Shown here: piece by piece, positions 40,819-49,394 of the stretch
How positions within the stretch are numbered: the stretch's first letter is position 1
Layout: the number at the start of each line of letters is the position of its first letter
Assembly (NCBI GenBank): GCA_020831775.1
Contig: JAFIFZ010000079.1
Coordinates: forward strand, 1-64,000
DNA from: Phycisphaerales bacterium
GTDB lineage: Bacteria > Planctomycetota > Phycisphaerae > Phycisphaerales > UBA1924
DNA length: 64,000 nt
Direction: 5' to 3'
Notes under the pieces: model-generated
Databases searched by the model: none
The model's input: only the letters and a program-made list of their open reading frames with translations
Told to the model about the DNA's origin: nothing
Translations under genes and position numbers: made by a program

Positions 40819-41589
40819 ATGGCGAGCAAAATCTTCAAGTCACCGGCCGACACGCTCGCGGACCTCCGCGACAAGGGCGTCCTCACCGATGGGTGCACGA
40901 TCCATGTCGGCGGGTTCGGGCTCTGCGGCATTCCCGAACACATCATCATGGCCCTGCGCGACACGGGCGTGAAGGACATCACCTGCATCAGCAACAACGC
41001 CGGCGTCGACGACTGGGGCCTGGGCCTCTTGCTCAAGACGCGACAGATCAAGAAGATGATTTCGAGCTATGTCGGCGAGAACTCCGTCTTCGAGAAGCAG
41101 TTCATCGAGGGCGAGCTCGAGGTCGAGTTCAACCCGCAGGGGACGCTCGCCGAGCGGATCCGCGCGGCGGGCGCAGGGATCCCCGCGTTCTACACCCCCA
41201 CCGCCGTGGGCACGATCGTCGCGGATGGAAAGGAAGTCCGCGAGTTCTTCCGCCCCGAGGACGACACGCGGAACTTCAACCGGGGGCCCGACCCCGAGGG
41301 CATCGAGCGAAAGCCCTATGTGATGGAGACGGCCCTCTTCGCCGACCTCGCTCTGGTCAAGGCCGACGCGGCCGACGAGTTCGGCAACCTGCGCTACCGC
41401 AAGACCGCCCGGAACTTCAACCCGATGATGGCGACCGCCGCGAGGTTCGTCGTGGCGGAAGTCGACCGGATCGTCCCGCTGGGCGAGTTCGACCCCGACG
41501 ATGTGCACACGCCGGGCAACTTCGTCGACCGCGTCGTGCAGACCAAAAGCGAGAAGCGGATCGAGCAGCGGACCGTGCGCAAGGGCTGA
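40819..41589 (+). CDS. scoA: 3-oxoacid CoA-transferase subunit A
   Basis: This 256-residue subunit moves CoA between succinyl-CoA and acetoacetate-type acids together with ScoB. The start MASKIFKSPADTL has AGGGAG 7 nt upstream. Family signatures are TIHVGGFGLCGIPEH, SNNAGVDDWGLGLLL, IPAFYTPTAVGT and the C-terminal LGEFDPDDVHTPGNFVDRVV. In most genomes scoB follows directly; here a secreted dienelactone hydrolase gene intervenes on the same strand. Confidence 0.95.
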   Translation: MASKIFKSPADTLADLRDKGVLTDGCTIHVGGFGLCGIPEHIIMALRDTGVKDITCISNNAGVDDWGLGLLLKTRQIKKMISSYVGENSVFEKQFIEGELEVEFNPQGTLAERIRAAGAGIPAFYTPTAVGTIVADGKEVREFFRPEDDTRNFNRGPDPEGIERKPYVMETALFADLALVKADAADEFGNLRYRKTARNFNPMMATAARFVVAEVDRIVPLGEFDPDDVHTPGNFVDRVVQTKSEKRIEQRTVRKG

Positions 41590-41671
41590 ACCTCACGCCT
41601 CTGTCGCGCCGACCCCAATCCGACGGGCAAGCGGAAGCCGTAAGACCGACGGGGGGACGAAAGGGAAGGCC

Positions 41672-42484
41672 ATGAAGACAAAGCACCAAACCTTGGCGGC
41701 GTTTTCGGCGTGCGCGGCTCTCGCGCCGCTTTCGCTCGCGGAGATCGTCACCGAAGAGATCCGGTATCTCCACGACGGGGTCGAGCTCAAGGGCCTGATG
41801 GTCTACGACAGCGAGGCGGAAGGGCGAAGGCCCGGGGTGCTCGTCGTCCACGAATGGTGGGGACGCGGCCCGTACGCCCAGAAGCGGGCGAGGATGCTCG
41901 CCGAGGAGGGGTTCGTCGCGTTCGCGCTGGACATGTACGGCGCCGGCGTGCTGGTCGACTCGCCCGCCGAGGCCCGAACGCTCGCGACGCCCTTCTACGC
42001 CGACCGCCCGCTCATGCGCGACCGGGCGATCGCCGGCCTTGAGGTCCTGCTCGACGCTGAACGCGTCGACCCCGAGCGGGTCGCGGCGATCGGCTACTGC
42101 TTCGGCGGGACCGTCGTCCTCGAAATGGCCCGCGCCGGGGCGCCGCTCGCGGCGGTCGTCTGCTACCACGGCGGCCTGACCGGCCCGCACCCGATGCGCG
42201 AGGGCTCGTTCGCAGGCACAGTCGCGGTCTTCAACGGCGCCGCCGACCCGATGGTCAACCACGACGACAAGAAGGCGTTCGTCGAGGAGATGCACAAGGC
42301 GAAGGCCGACTTCATCTTCATCGACTACTCCGGCGCACTGCACTCGTTCACCAACCCCGAGGCCGACGGGCTCGGCATGGACGGGGTGGGCTACGACAAG
42401 AAGGCCGATGAGCGATCGTGGAGGCACACGCTCGACCTGTTCGGTGAAGTCTTCGCCGCGGGAGACCGTGACAGGAACGATTGA
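41672..42484 (+). CDS. Secreted dienelactone hydrolase family protein
   Basis: This 270-residue protein starts at ATG 41672 with AGGGAAGG just upstream. A Sec signal peptide (~1-22, [15 protein letters not shown]) precedes an alpha/beta-hydrolase fold. The DLH nucleophile motif is GYCFGG (Cys nucleophile), the acid is in NGAADPMV, and the His is in [26 protein letters not shown] is the typical DLH oxyanion and cap region. It presumably hydrolyses a small ester or lactone in the periplasm; the substrate is unknown. It is inserted between scoA and scoB. Confidence 0.88.
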   Translation: MKTKHQTLAAFSACAALAPLSLAEIVTEEIRYLHDGVELKGLMVYDSEAEGRRPGVLVVHEWWGRGPYAQKRARMLAEEGFVAFALDMYGAGVLVDSPAEARTLATPFYADRPLMRDRAIAGLEVLLDAERVDPERVAAIGYCFGGTVVLEMARAGAPLAAVVCYHGGLTGPHPMREGSFAGTVAVFNGAADPMVNHDDKKAFVEEMHKAKADFIFIDYSGALHSFTNPEADGLGMDGVGYDKKADERSWRHTLDLFGEVFAAGDRDRND

Positions 42485-42493
42485 GCGGAAGGA

Positions 42494-42512
42494 CACGGCT
42501 CGGCGAGCCGTG
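42494..42512. repeat. Short perfect palindrome between the hydrolase and scoB
   Basis: CACGGCTC and GAGCCGTG form an 8-bp stem with a 3-nt loop, followed by CCACC. No T tract follows, so it is not a canonical terminator. The style matches the short dispersed palindromes at 46486 and 56482. Confidence 0.5.
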
Positions 42513-42557
42513 CCACCCCGAAACCCGAGACCGATTCTGAGAGGAAAGGACAGACCC

Positions 42558-43220
42558 ATGCCCCTGGACAGAGATCAGATCGCCGCCCGTGCCGCGCGGG
42601 AGCTCGAGGACGGGTTCGTCGTCAACCTCGGCATCGGCATGCCGACACTGGTGGCCAACCACATCCCGGGCGGCATGGATGTCTGGCTGCAATCCGAGAA
42701 CGGGCTGCTCGGCATCGGCCCCTACCCGACCGACAGCGAGGTCGACGCCGACCTGATCAACGCGGGCAAGCAAACGGTCACCGCTCGCAGGGGCGCGAGC
42801 TTCTTCTCCTCCGCCGACTCCTTCGCGATGATCCGGGGCGGGCACATCGACATGTGCATCCTCGGCGCGATGGAGGTCTCCGAGAAAGGCGACATCGCCA
42901 ACTGGATGATCCCCGGCAAAATGGTCAAGGGCATGGGCGGGGCGATGGACCTCGTCGCCGGCGTGCAGAAGGTCGTCGTCGCCATGGAGCACTGCAACAA
43001 GAAGGGCGAGCCGAAAATCGTCAAGGCCTGCACCCTCCCGCTCACCGGCGTCGAATGCATCGACATGGTCATCACCGACCTGTGCGTCCTGAAGATGAAC
43101 CCCGACCGCAAGCTCTTCGAGCTGATCGAGCTCGCCCCGGGCGTCACCGCCGACGAGGTGGTCGAAAAGACCGGCGCCGAGCTCGTCGTCCCCGCGTCCG
43201 TCCCCACGCTGGAGGTCTGA
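42558..43220 (+). CDS. scoB: 3-oxoacid CoA-transferase subunit B
   Basis: This 220-residue subunit starts at ATG 42558 with AAGGA about 9 nt upstream. Signatures are [17 protein letters not shown], the catalytic Glu loop [26 protein letters not shown] and [16 protein letters not shown]. It pairs with ScoA (40819-41589) to form the catalytic heterodimer; the Glu of SENG forms the CoA thioester. The next gene starts immediately at its stop codon. Confidence 0.95.
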   Translation: MPLDRDQIAARAARELEDGFVVNLGIGMPTLVANHIPGGMDVWLQSENGLLGIGPYPTDSEVDADLINAGKQTVTARRGASFFSSADSFAMIRGGHIDMCILGAMEVSEKGDIANWMIPGKMVKGMGGAMDLVAGVQKVVVAMEHCNKKGEPKIVKACTLPLTGVECIDMVITDLCVLKMNPDRKLFELIELAPGVTADEVVEKTGAELVVPASVPTLEV

Positions 43221-43544
43221 GTGCCCCTCTACCGCGTCACCGGCATCCACGCCTCGTCGCACCGCGACAGCGAGCTGTACATCGACGCCGCGTCGCCCGA
43301 GGTCGCCATCAACACCGCGCGGCGGCGCAGCCTGCTCTCGCCGGCGATCGAAGCCGTCGAGGGCGGCATCGCCCCGCCCGGCTCGGCCGTCATCGTCAAG
43401 ACCCGCGACCCCGCAACAGCGCTCCGCGAAAGACCCATCCGCACCATCGCCTACGGCGTCTTCTTCGGCGGCCTGCTCCTGATCGTCGCGATCGCGGTTT
43501 TTCTGGGAATGCTCCGCGGATTCGTGCCCTCGCCGCCGGTGTAG
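43221..43544 (+). CDS. Small membrane protein of unknown function
   Basis: This 107-residue protein begins at a GTG directly after the scoB TGA, so translation is probably coupled. The N-terminal ~75 residues are a soluble domain (YRVTGIHASSHRDSELYIDA, ASPEVAINTARRR) and a single transmembrane helix lies at ~78-98. I recognise no named family. Confidence 0.65.
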   Translation: MPLYRVTGIHASSHRDSELYIDAASPEVAINTARRRSLLSPAIEAVEGGIAPPGSAVIVKTRDPATALRERPIRTIAYGVFFGGLLLIVAIAVFLGMLRGFVPSPPV

Positions 43545-43584
43545 CCGCTCCGTCTCGCCCGCCGCACCGCCCAGCGCAAAGAAA

Positions 43585-43606
43585 CACCGGCCGTAATCGG
43601 CCGGTG
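43585..43606 (-). terminator. Intrinsic terminator between convergent genes
   Basis: A 9-bp stem (43585-43593 with 43598-43606, loop TAAT) is followed on the minus strand by TTTCTTT. It lies just beyond the stop of the minus-strand gene 43635-44477 and suits termination of that transcript. It may also block the convergent scoB operon. Confidence 0.65.
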
Positions 43607-43634
43607 CGTGTGTTCCTGAATTCCCTGCGTTCGA

Positions 43635-44477
43635 TCAACCGCCAGAGGGCGGGGGCGATTCGCCCGAGGGTGGCGTTTCGGCCGGAGGCTCCTCGCCCTC
43701 GCGGGGCTCGGCCGGAGGCGCCGTCTCCCGCGGCTGCACATCCAGCTTGCGCCCCAACGCCTTCTCGATTGCCCGCTCAAGCTCGCCGGGGATATCGACC
43801 TCGAACGCTTCCTCGGGGATCTCGGCCGCGTCGGCCTCCTCGCGGGCGCGCTCGATCATCGCCCGCAGGTCGTCGTCGCTGACGCGGTCGGGCGGGCGGA
43901 TGTCGAAATCATCGCCCGATGAGCCCGGCTCGCTGATCGGCTCGACGACATAGCGGATGCGTTCCTCGTCGATCTTCTCCTCGAAGACGCCGCGCGCCAG
44001 ACGCCCGATCTGCAGCCTCGCGTCCGCCTTCTCCTCCTCGCTCAGGCCGGAACGACGGATGTATTGGTCTTCGACGAACATCACGGCCGCGAGCGGAAGC
44101 ACAGGGCTCTCGGCGATCTCCTCGAGCACCCGGCCCATCTCCTCCAGGGAGATCTTCTTCTCGCGGAACTCCTGCGCCAGCGCCTCGACCTGCGCGATCA
44201 CGCGGCTCTTGTCCTCTTCGGTCATGTCCGACCGCTCGATCGCCTCGACCAGAGGCGGCGTGAGCACATCCGCGGCCAGATCCCGCCAGTTGTTGGCCAG
44301 CCAGATGCCGCCGATCACCCCGATGATCGCCAACACGCCCAGTACAACCAGACACCCCGTCAGGCAGTCGCCCCGGCGCCACCCCTCGCGGACGCTCAGG
44401 CGCACGCCAGCCCGGACGCCCCCGCGTTCAACGCCCGCAAGCCCGACACGCGACGCCCGATCCGATTCAGCCACCAT
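43635..44477 (-). CDS. Single-pass membrane protein of unknown function
   Basis: This 280-residue protein starts at ATG 44477 (MVAESDRASRVG) with AAGGA 7 nt upstream. A cytoplasmic N-terminus leads into one membrane helix (~40-62, LVVLGVLAIIGVIGGIWLA). A periplasmic, acidic helical domain (~70-240) and a Pro/Glu-rich tail follow. No catalytic motif is visible. It overlaps the upstream small membrane gene by 11 nt, so the two are coupled. Confidence 0.75.
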   Translation of the reverse strand: MVAESDRASRVGLAGVERGGVRAGVRLSVREGWRRGDCLTGCLVVLGVLAIIGVIGGIWLANNWRDLAADVLTPPLVEAIERSDMTEEDKSRVIAQVEALAQEFREKKISLEEMGRVLEEIAESPVLPLAAVMFVEDQYIRRSGLSEEEKADARLQIGRLARGVFEEKIDEERIRYVVEPISEPGSSGDDFDIRPPDRVSDDDLRAMIERAREEADAAEIPEEAFEVDIPGELERAIEKALGRKLDVQPRETAPPAEPREGEEPPAETPPSGESPPPSGG

Positions 44478-44844
44478 CCTCGATTCCTTCCTGCCCCCCC
44501 GGCGGGCTGTACTCAAGCTCGGCCTCTTCGGCGAGCCGATCGATCACCTCGAACAGCGGACGCAACGCTTCTTTCAGGTTCTCAGGACGCCCGGTCAGCA
44601 GCACGCTCGCCGGCTCCTCGACGCCCAGACGCCGGTACAAGGGCTGCGCCAGATCCCAGACCTCGCGCACCGCCTGTGTGTATTCGTCTTCCCCGCCGAC
44701 ATTTTCACGCAGCACCTCCCGGACGACCGGCCGGAGGTTGTCCGCCGTCGGCGCCACGCGGAAAAACATGAACAGCGCCAGCACATTGCCCAGCACCGCC
44801 AGGATCACCGCCACCATCAAGACGATCCGTTCGCCCGGCTGCAC
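44467..44844 (-). CDS. Small membrane protein of unknown function, coupled to the downstream gene
   Basis: This 125-residue protein has one N-terminal membrane helix (~8-29, LMVAVILAVLGNVLALFMFF) and an acidic helical extracytoplasmic part with a hydrophilic tail. Its 3' end overlaps the start of 43635-44477 by 11 nt, so the two are probably co-translated partners. Confidence 0.7.
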   Translation of the reverse strand: MQPGERIVLMVAVILAVLGNVLALFMFFRVAPTADNLRPVVREVLRENVGGEDEYTQAVREVWDLAQPLYRRLGVEEPASVLLTGRPENLKEALRPLFEVIDRLAEEAELEYSPPGGQEGIEDGG

Positions 44845-44922
44845 GCCCGGCCTCCTTCCGTCATCAATCCCCCCGGCCCGCCGCTTGCCGCGCCGAGGCC
44901 GGACCGGACGGTAGGAGGCCCG

Positions 44923-45339
44923 TCAGCGGCTGAAGATCGCCCGCAGGCGTTCGACCAGCGTGAACTCGCTCAGGTCGGCCAGCTCCCCGGCGTCGAAAAA
45001 CATCCCCCCGCAGGTCGGGCAGAGCTCGTACTCGATGTGTTTCTGCTGCTCGTCGTTCACCACGCTGAGCTGCGTCCCGTCCCGAGGGCAGGCGAGATCC
45101 CCCACCGCGAACGAATTGACCAGCGCCCCGTGGTCGTCGTACGCCCCCGAGTCCAGCCGCTTGATGAGGTCCTTCGCCCCGCCCGGCAGGCCCAAGAGAT
45201 CCTCAAGCTCTCCCCCGTCCAGCCAAATGCCGCCGCAGTGCGAGCACCGGTCGACATCCACCGCGTTGTCCACGCGGATGCGCTCCATCACCATGCGGTC
45301 CTTCGGGCAGCGGATCTTCGGGTCGTGCGGCTGTTCCAT
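44923..45339 (-). CDS. Double zf-TFIIB-type zinc-ribbon protein
   Basis: This 138-residue protein has two copies of the bacterial zf-TFIIB ribbon. The first is CPKD...CSHCGGIWLDGGEL (Cys11-Cys35) and the second is CPRDGT...CPTCGGMFFDAGEL. They are linked by a ~45-residue helical spacer. Such small proteins are widespread and mostly uncharacterised; zinc binding is secure from the motif, the role is not. It is divergent from the dipeptidase gene across 78 bp. Confidence 0.85.
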   Translation of the reverse strand: MEQPHDPKIRCPKDRMVMERIRVDNAVDVDRCSHCGGIWLDGGELEDLLGLPGGAKDLIKRLDSGAYDDHGALVNSFAVGDLACPRDGTQLSVVNDEQQKHIEYELCPTCGGMFFDAGELADLSEFTLVERLRAIFSR

Positions 45340-45417
45340 GGCCCCAGTCTACCATCCCCTCCCGCACACGCACGCCCCCCCTTCCGCCCCAACGCACCCC
45401 TGCCGAGGAGCCCCGCC

Positions 45418-46458
45418 TTGCCCCAGCCGACCCCCAGATCCGAACGCTGGTTCGACGCCCACCTCGACCTGGCCTACCTCGCCGAGGTCGGGCGGGACAT
45501 GCACACGAGCGTCGACGACTGCCGGGGCCGCTACCAGCCCGCCGCCGTCACCCTCCCCACCCTCAAGGAGGGCCGGGTGACCGCCTGCCTGGGCACGATC
45601 TTCACCGAGCCAGTCGACCCGAACGACCCCCACGCCGAGGACGGCCCCTTCGCCTACCCCGCCGATGACGCCGACGCCGCCTGGCGGGCCGGCATGCGAC
45701 AGCTCAAGCTCTACCACGCCTGGCGCGACGCGGGGCTGATCGAGCTGCTCCCACTCCGCGGCTCGGTCGTGCCCAAGGGCTCATCCGCGCCCCTCCGCCT
45801 GGGCGTCCTCATGGAGGGCGCCGACCCGATCACCTCCCCCGACGAGGCCCACGAGTGGGTCGCCCAGGGCGTCATCGCCGTCGGCCTCGCGTGGTGGACA
45901 CCCTCCCGCTACGCCGGGGGCAACGGCACCACCACCGGCCTCACCCCCATCGGGCGCGAGCTCGTCGAGACCCTCGACCGCCTCGGCGTCGTCTTCGACG
46001 CCAGCCACCTCTCCGACGCCTCGCTCGACGGCGTGCTCGAAAACGCCTCCGGCCCCGTCATCGCCAGCCACTCCAACGCCCGCGCCCTCATGGAGCCCGG
46101 CGAGCAGCGGCACCTCACCGACGAACACGCCAAGGAGATCGCCGCGCGAGGCGGCGTCATCGGCCTCAACCTCTGCTCACGCTTCCTCAGAACCGGCATC
46201 GCCAAGCACGACAAGGAGCGGGCGACGATCGAGGACTGCCGCAGACATCTGGAACACTGGCGCGACCTCGTCGGCCCGGCGCACATCGGGCTGGGATCAG
46301 ACATGGACGGCGGCTTCGCGGCCGACCGCCTGCCCGAAGACATCAACCTCCCCGCCCACCTCGCCAAACTCGCCGACCACCTCGCCGAGCACGGCTGGAA
46401 CGACGCGGATATCCACGCCTTTGCGTGGGGGAACTGGGCTGGGTTTTGGGGGATTTAA
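45418..46458 (+). CDS. Membrane dipeptidase (peptidase M19 family)
   Basis: I choose TTG 45418 as start: GAGGAG lies 7 nt upstream and the product begins directly with the first metal motif. The 346 residues contain WFDAHLDLAYL (first zinc ligands), LMEGADPI (bridging acid), VVFDASHLSD and IASHSNARAL (His ligands), and GLGSDMDGGF (Asp). This is the complete M19 metal-site set. The family hydrolyses dipeptides, including D-amino-acid dipeptides. No signal peptide is present, so it is likely cytoplasmic. Confidence 0.9.
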   Translation: MPQPTPRSERWFDAHLDLAYLAEVGRDMHTSVDDCRGRYQPAAVTLPTLKEGRVTACLGTIFTEPVDPNDPHAEDGPFAYPADDADAAWRAGMRQLKLYHAWRDAGLIELLPLRGSVVPKGSSAPLRLGVLMEGADPITSPDEAHEWVAQGVIAVGLAWWTPSRYAGGNGTTTGLTPIGRELVETLDRLGVVFDASHLSDASLDGVLENASGPVIASHSNARALMEPGEQRHLTDEHAKEIAARGGVIGLNLCSRFLRTGIAKHDKERATIEDCRRHLEHWRDLVGPAHIGLGSDMDGGFAADRLPEDINLPAHLAKLADHLAEHGWNDADIHAFAWGNWAGFWGI

Positions 46459-46485
46459 GAACGAGGATCTGACGGACAGTCGTGC

Positions 46486-46513
46486 CACCGACCTCTGCTT
46501 TGAGAGGTCGGTG
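46486..46513. repeat. 11-bp-stem hairpin between convergent genes
   Basis: CACCGACCTCT (46486-46496) and its complement (46503-46513) enclose a 6-nt loop. It is preceded by GTGC and followed by CTCAC, the same frame seen around the direct repeats at 56482 and 56816. It sits between the M19 gene and the convergent hypothetical and could end both transcripts, although no T tract is present. Confidence 0.55.
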
Positions 46514-46568
46514 CTCACAACCGCGAAGCACCTCACTGAGCAGCGTAACGCTGCACGCTGACCTAAGT

Positions 46569-47342
46569 TTAATCATCCGGGTTAGGGTTCGGCTTCAGCC
46601 GCACAACCCCCTCGTTAAAATAGCGCATCAGCAGCACATCGTCGTGGCGGGGCTCGGCAGGCCCCTCTGACGCCGGAGCCCCTTCTCGGCCCACGGCGAT
46701 CTTCTCGAACATCCCCCACATGTCATCTTCAAGGTCGACCGCCAGCATCATCCGCTGGTGCAACTCCATGCCCACGGACCCGATCATAAACTGTACTAGC
46801 TCACCGTTGCCGTTCAGGCCCTGATCCTCTGGGTTCGCAGCGAGCCCCCGCGCAAGACACTCCTGCATCGCGTTGTAAAGCAGCAGCACAAAGTCTTCGT
46901 CGGCGTTTCGCGCAGCGCAGAGCAACGCCGCGGCAACGCAATGGATGGGAAACGGCATGTAGCAAAACCGGCAGCCGTGCAGAACGATGATGTACGCAGG
47001 GATCGTTAGCAAAGCGGCATCGGCCGGGACCGGTGCTCGGTCGATACACGCGGGGGTCAGGTAGTATGCGCGGCGTTGCAGCTCCTCGTTCAGGCTGTAA
47101 TCGACCTCGGCGTCGGGGTCAGCCGCATTGAGGTAGCGACGCAACTCGTCCAGAAACTCTTGCGGTTCTAGATCGACCTGACCCACTCCCGGATCGACCA
47201 TCTTCGGCCACAGCGCAGAACGGGCGAGCGCATCTTTGTCGTTCATCAACGAGGCGTAGCGGGCAAATAGCTCGCGATGAAACCCGGCTCGCGCCGGCTC
47301 ATCGATGCTCCCGAAGCACATCCCGGCAAGTCCGCTCGCCAT
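46569..47342 (-). CDS. Hypothetical protein (257 aa)
   Basis: I place the start at MASGLAGMCFGSIDEP (ATG 47342), because the same opening is repeated at 48025. The 257-residue protein is mostly helical and acidic. It has Cys/Phe-rich central segments (LHGCRFCYMPFPIHCVAAALLC) that look like a buried helical core and not a signal peptide, then EDDMWGMFEKIAVGRE. No catalytic motif is recognised. It lies 72 nt downstream of 47415-47957 on the same strand. Confidence 0.7.
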   Translation of the reverse strand: MASGLAGMCFGSIDEPARAGFHRELFARYASLMNDKDALARSALWPKMVDPGVGQVDLEPQEFLDELRRYLNAADPDAEVDYSLNEELQRRAYYLTPACIDRAPVPADAALLTIPAYIIVLHGCRFCYMPFPIHCVAAALLCAARNADEDFVLLLYNAMQECLARGLAANPEDQGLNGNGELVQFMIGSVGMELHQRMMLAVDLEDDMWGMFEKIAVGREGAPASEGPAEPRHDDVLLMRYFNEGVVRLKPNPNPDD

Positions 47343-47414
47343 CGCGTCACACTCCGTTCGCACTTACTCCCCAAAGCGATCGCTCTGCATGCACTGCGAC
47401 GACCACCAAAGTCA

Positions 47415-47957
47415 TCAGTCGAAAGTCCGCCCCGTTGCCTCGTCGATCTCCAGCACATCGCCGCTATCAAGCGTCACCCGCAACAATGACTGCACTCGCT
47501 CATAGCCAATAACAAGATCGTCCGTCGAGCGTTCCCAGACAGTCCGGCCTGCCGCATCCAGCATCGCAAGGTCCCCCTCGCCAACGACCATGAGGCCAAG
47601 AGGTGTGGTCCAGCAGTCCATCATCGGCGTCATGAATGTCCGCTCCCAAGCGAGTTTCATGTCCTGCAGGTCTACTGAAGCAACGGTGCAGTCGACCGCG
47701 ATAAAGGCATTGCGGTTCTCGAAAATGCACATGTGCGATGCACCGGTCACCGATGCAGTCAACTTGAGATGCAGCACCGGCGAACGCGTCGCCGCGTCGC
47801 ACAGCGTTATAACCCAACGCTCGGCCGCCCCCTCCTCGGCGTCGCCGATGTCGATCTGGGGAACGCCCGGGTCTCCCGAGCCTGATGAAGGCCAAAGTTC
47901 GCATTCGCAACCGATGAACCACCGACGGTCGATCGGCCCGACTTGAAGCCTTTGCAT
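47415..47957 (-). CDS. Hypothetical protein with beta-propeller-like pattern (180 aa)
   Basis: The start ATG 47957 overlaps the stop of a 22-codon ORF (TGATG), with GGGGAGGAGG just upstream. The 180 residues are beta-rich, with repeating strands of the type MKLAWERTFMTP, GLMVVGEGDLAMLDAAGRTV and WERSTDDLVIGY. These resemble PQQ/WD-type blades, but only about three blades' worth are present. No signal peptide. It forms a short operon with the flanking ORFs. Confidence 0.7.
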   Translation of the reverse strand: MQRLQVGPIDRRWFIGCECELWPSSGSGDPGVPQIDIGDAEEGAAERWVITLCDAATRSPVLHLKLTASVTGASHMCIFENRNAFIAVDCTVASVDLQDMKLAWERTFMTPMMDCWTTPLGLMVVGEGDLAMLDAAGRTVWERSTDDLVIGYERVQSLLRVTLDSGDVLEIDEATGRTFD

Positions 47958-48025
47958 CAGCCCTCCTCCCCGATGGCCGGATCATCGATGCTTCTGAAAC
48001 ACATCCCGATCAGCCCGCTCGCCAT
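47957..48025 (-). CDS. 22-codon ORF duplicating the N-terminus of the 46569-47342 protein
   Basis: The ORF begins MASGLIGMCFRSIDDP and ends after GEEG. It matches MASGLAGMCFGSIDEP of the 257-residue protein at 13 of 16 positions, and the DNA is similar over ~45 bp (47301-47346 and 47984-48029). Its TGA overlaps the ATG of 47415-47957. It may be the remnant of a duplicated gene, or a short coupling peptide. A strong purine-rich stretch (GAGAGGGGGG) precedes its ATG. Confidence 0.5.
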   Translation of the reverse strand: MASGLIGMCFRSIDDPAIGEEG

Positions 48026-48037
48026 CGCACCCCCCTC

Positions 48038-48292
48038 TCAGTCGCCGGTGCGTTCACCCCGCAACGCCCGCCGCTCGTTCCTCCGAAGCCTCGCCCACAG
48101 CCGCAGCCACCAGACCGCGTTCAGCAAGAGCACCGCCCCCAGCAGGATCGCCCGCCAGCGGGCGTCGGGCGCCAGCATCCAGACGATCAGCACCGACACC
48201 ACCAGCGGCAGCGCCACGCCAAGCAGCAAAATCGCGTTGCCGGACGAAAACCCCGCTCGCGTCGCGCCGTCAGGCTGTCCCTCGTCGGTCAT
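48038..48292 (-). CDS. Small two-helix membrane protein
   Basis: This 84-residue protein has two transmembrane helices (~20-41 and ~48-66) and a strongly basic C-terminus (RLRRNERRALRGER). No family is recognised. It lies 12 nt upstream of the 22-codon ORF on the same strand and 53 nt downstream of the M48 protease gene, so it could belong to either unit. Confidence 0.65.
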   Translation of the reverse strand: MTDEGQPDGATRAGFSSGNAILLLGVALPLVVSVLIVWMLAPDARWRAILLGAVLLLNAVWWLRLWARLRRNERRALRGERTGD

Positions 48293-48345
48293 GACTGCCC
48301 CCTTGCCATGCTGATCTCAATTAGCGGCCCGCGCCGCGGAAACGC

Positions 48346-49326
48346 CTACTCCTGCCCAGCCTCCGCCATCGCGCAGTGCAGACACCACGACGCGGTGTGC
48401 GCCAGATTAAACGAGCCGTCGGCCGACGCCCGCGGCCGGATCCTCGACAGCACCTCGCGCTGGTAGCGGTCCTCGTAGGTCCTGAACTCGGGGTTGTTCT
48501 GCGTGTGGGCGTACTCGCCCCGCAGCAGCTTGTTGATCGCGTCGATCCGCGTCTCTGAGTGCGGGTGGGTCGAGAGGAACTCGGGCGGGCGCTCGCCCCC
48601 GGCCAGGCTGCCCAGGAGCTGCTGCACCTGCAGGGCGCCGATCGGGTCGTAGCCCGCGCCGGTCATGTAGCGCACGCCCAGCATGTCGGCCTCGAGCTCC
48701 TCGTTGCGCCCGTAGCTGAGCAGCACGAGGTTGCCCCCGATCGCAAGGGCAGGCAGGCCGACCTCGCCGTAGCGACGGAACGAGCTGTCCTGGTCGGAAA
48801 CGCCCACACCGATCGCCAGCCCCGCGAGCAGGACATTGAAACCGATCTGGTTGCTGATCCGCTGGTTGCCGTGCCGGGCGGTGACATGCCCGATCTCGTG
48901 GCCGATCACCGCGGCGAACTGCGCCTCATTGGTCATGCGCGACGCCAGGTCCCGCGTGATGTACACCTTCCCGCCCGGGAGGGCGAAGGCGTTGATCACA
49001 TCGGAGTCGAGCATGATGAACTCCCAATCGAGTTCGGGCACGCCGCTCTCGATGTGCGGGATCATCGATTCGCCCACGCGCCGCGTGAACGACCGAAGCT
49101 GCTCGTCCTTCACCTCGCCCCCGAACTCCTGGGTCAACTGCGGCGCGGCCTCGGCCCCCAGCGACCGCTCGTGCTCCCACGAGAGGAGCGTCAGCGACCG
49201 ACGCCCTGTCGCGGGGTTGGTGCTGCAGCCGGTGGTGACGGCCCCGGACGCCATCAGCAGGGCGATCAGCCCCGCCGCCGCCAGCCCGCTCACGCCGCCC
49301 GACTGTCTGTTTCTTCTGCTGAACAT
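48346..49326 (-). CDS. M48-family metalloprotease lipoprotein
   Basis: This 326-residue protein has a lipoprotein signal with Cys34 (AVTTGC). The mature protein carries the zinc motif HEIGH followed by VTARHG, the upstream FALPGGKVYITRDL pattern, and NEELEADMLGVRYM with the third ligand Glu. These are typical of BepA/LoiP-like peptidases that act in outer-membrane quality control. Unlike BepA there is no TPR domain. AGAGG lies ~9 nt upstream. The gene is divergent from ubiE/menG across 68 bp. Confidence 0.9.
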   Translation of the reverse strand: MFSRRNRQSGGVSGLAAAGLIALLMASGAVTTGCSTNPATGRRSLTLLSWEHERSLGAEAAPQLTQEFGGEVKDEQLRSFTRRVGESMIPHIESGVPELDWEFIMLDSDVINAFALPGGKVYITRDLASRMTNEAQFAAVIGHEIGHVTARHGNQRISNQIGFNVLLAGLAIGVGVSDQDSSFRRYGEVGLPALAIGGNLVLLSYGRNEELEADMLGVRYMTGAGYDPIGALQVQQLLGSLAGGERPPEFLSTHPHSETRIDAINKLLRGEYAHTQNNPEFRTYEDRYQREVLSRIRPRASADGSFNLAHTASWCLHCAMAEAGQE

Positions 49327-49394
49327 GTGGATCTACCTCTCTCCTGCGGCCGAAGCCTCCGGCCCCGACCGTTCGTTCTGAAATACCATCGCCG

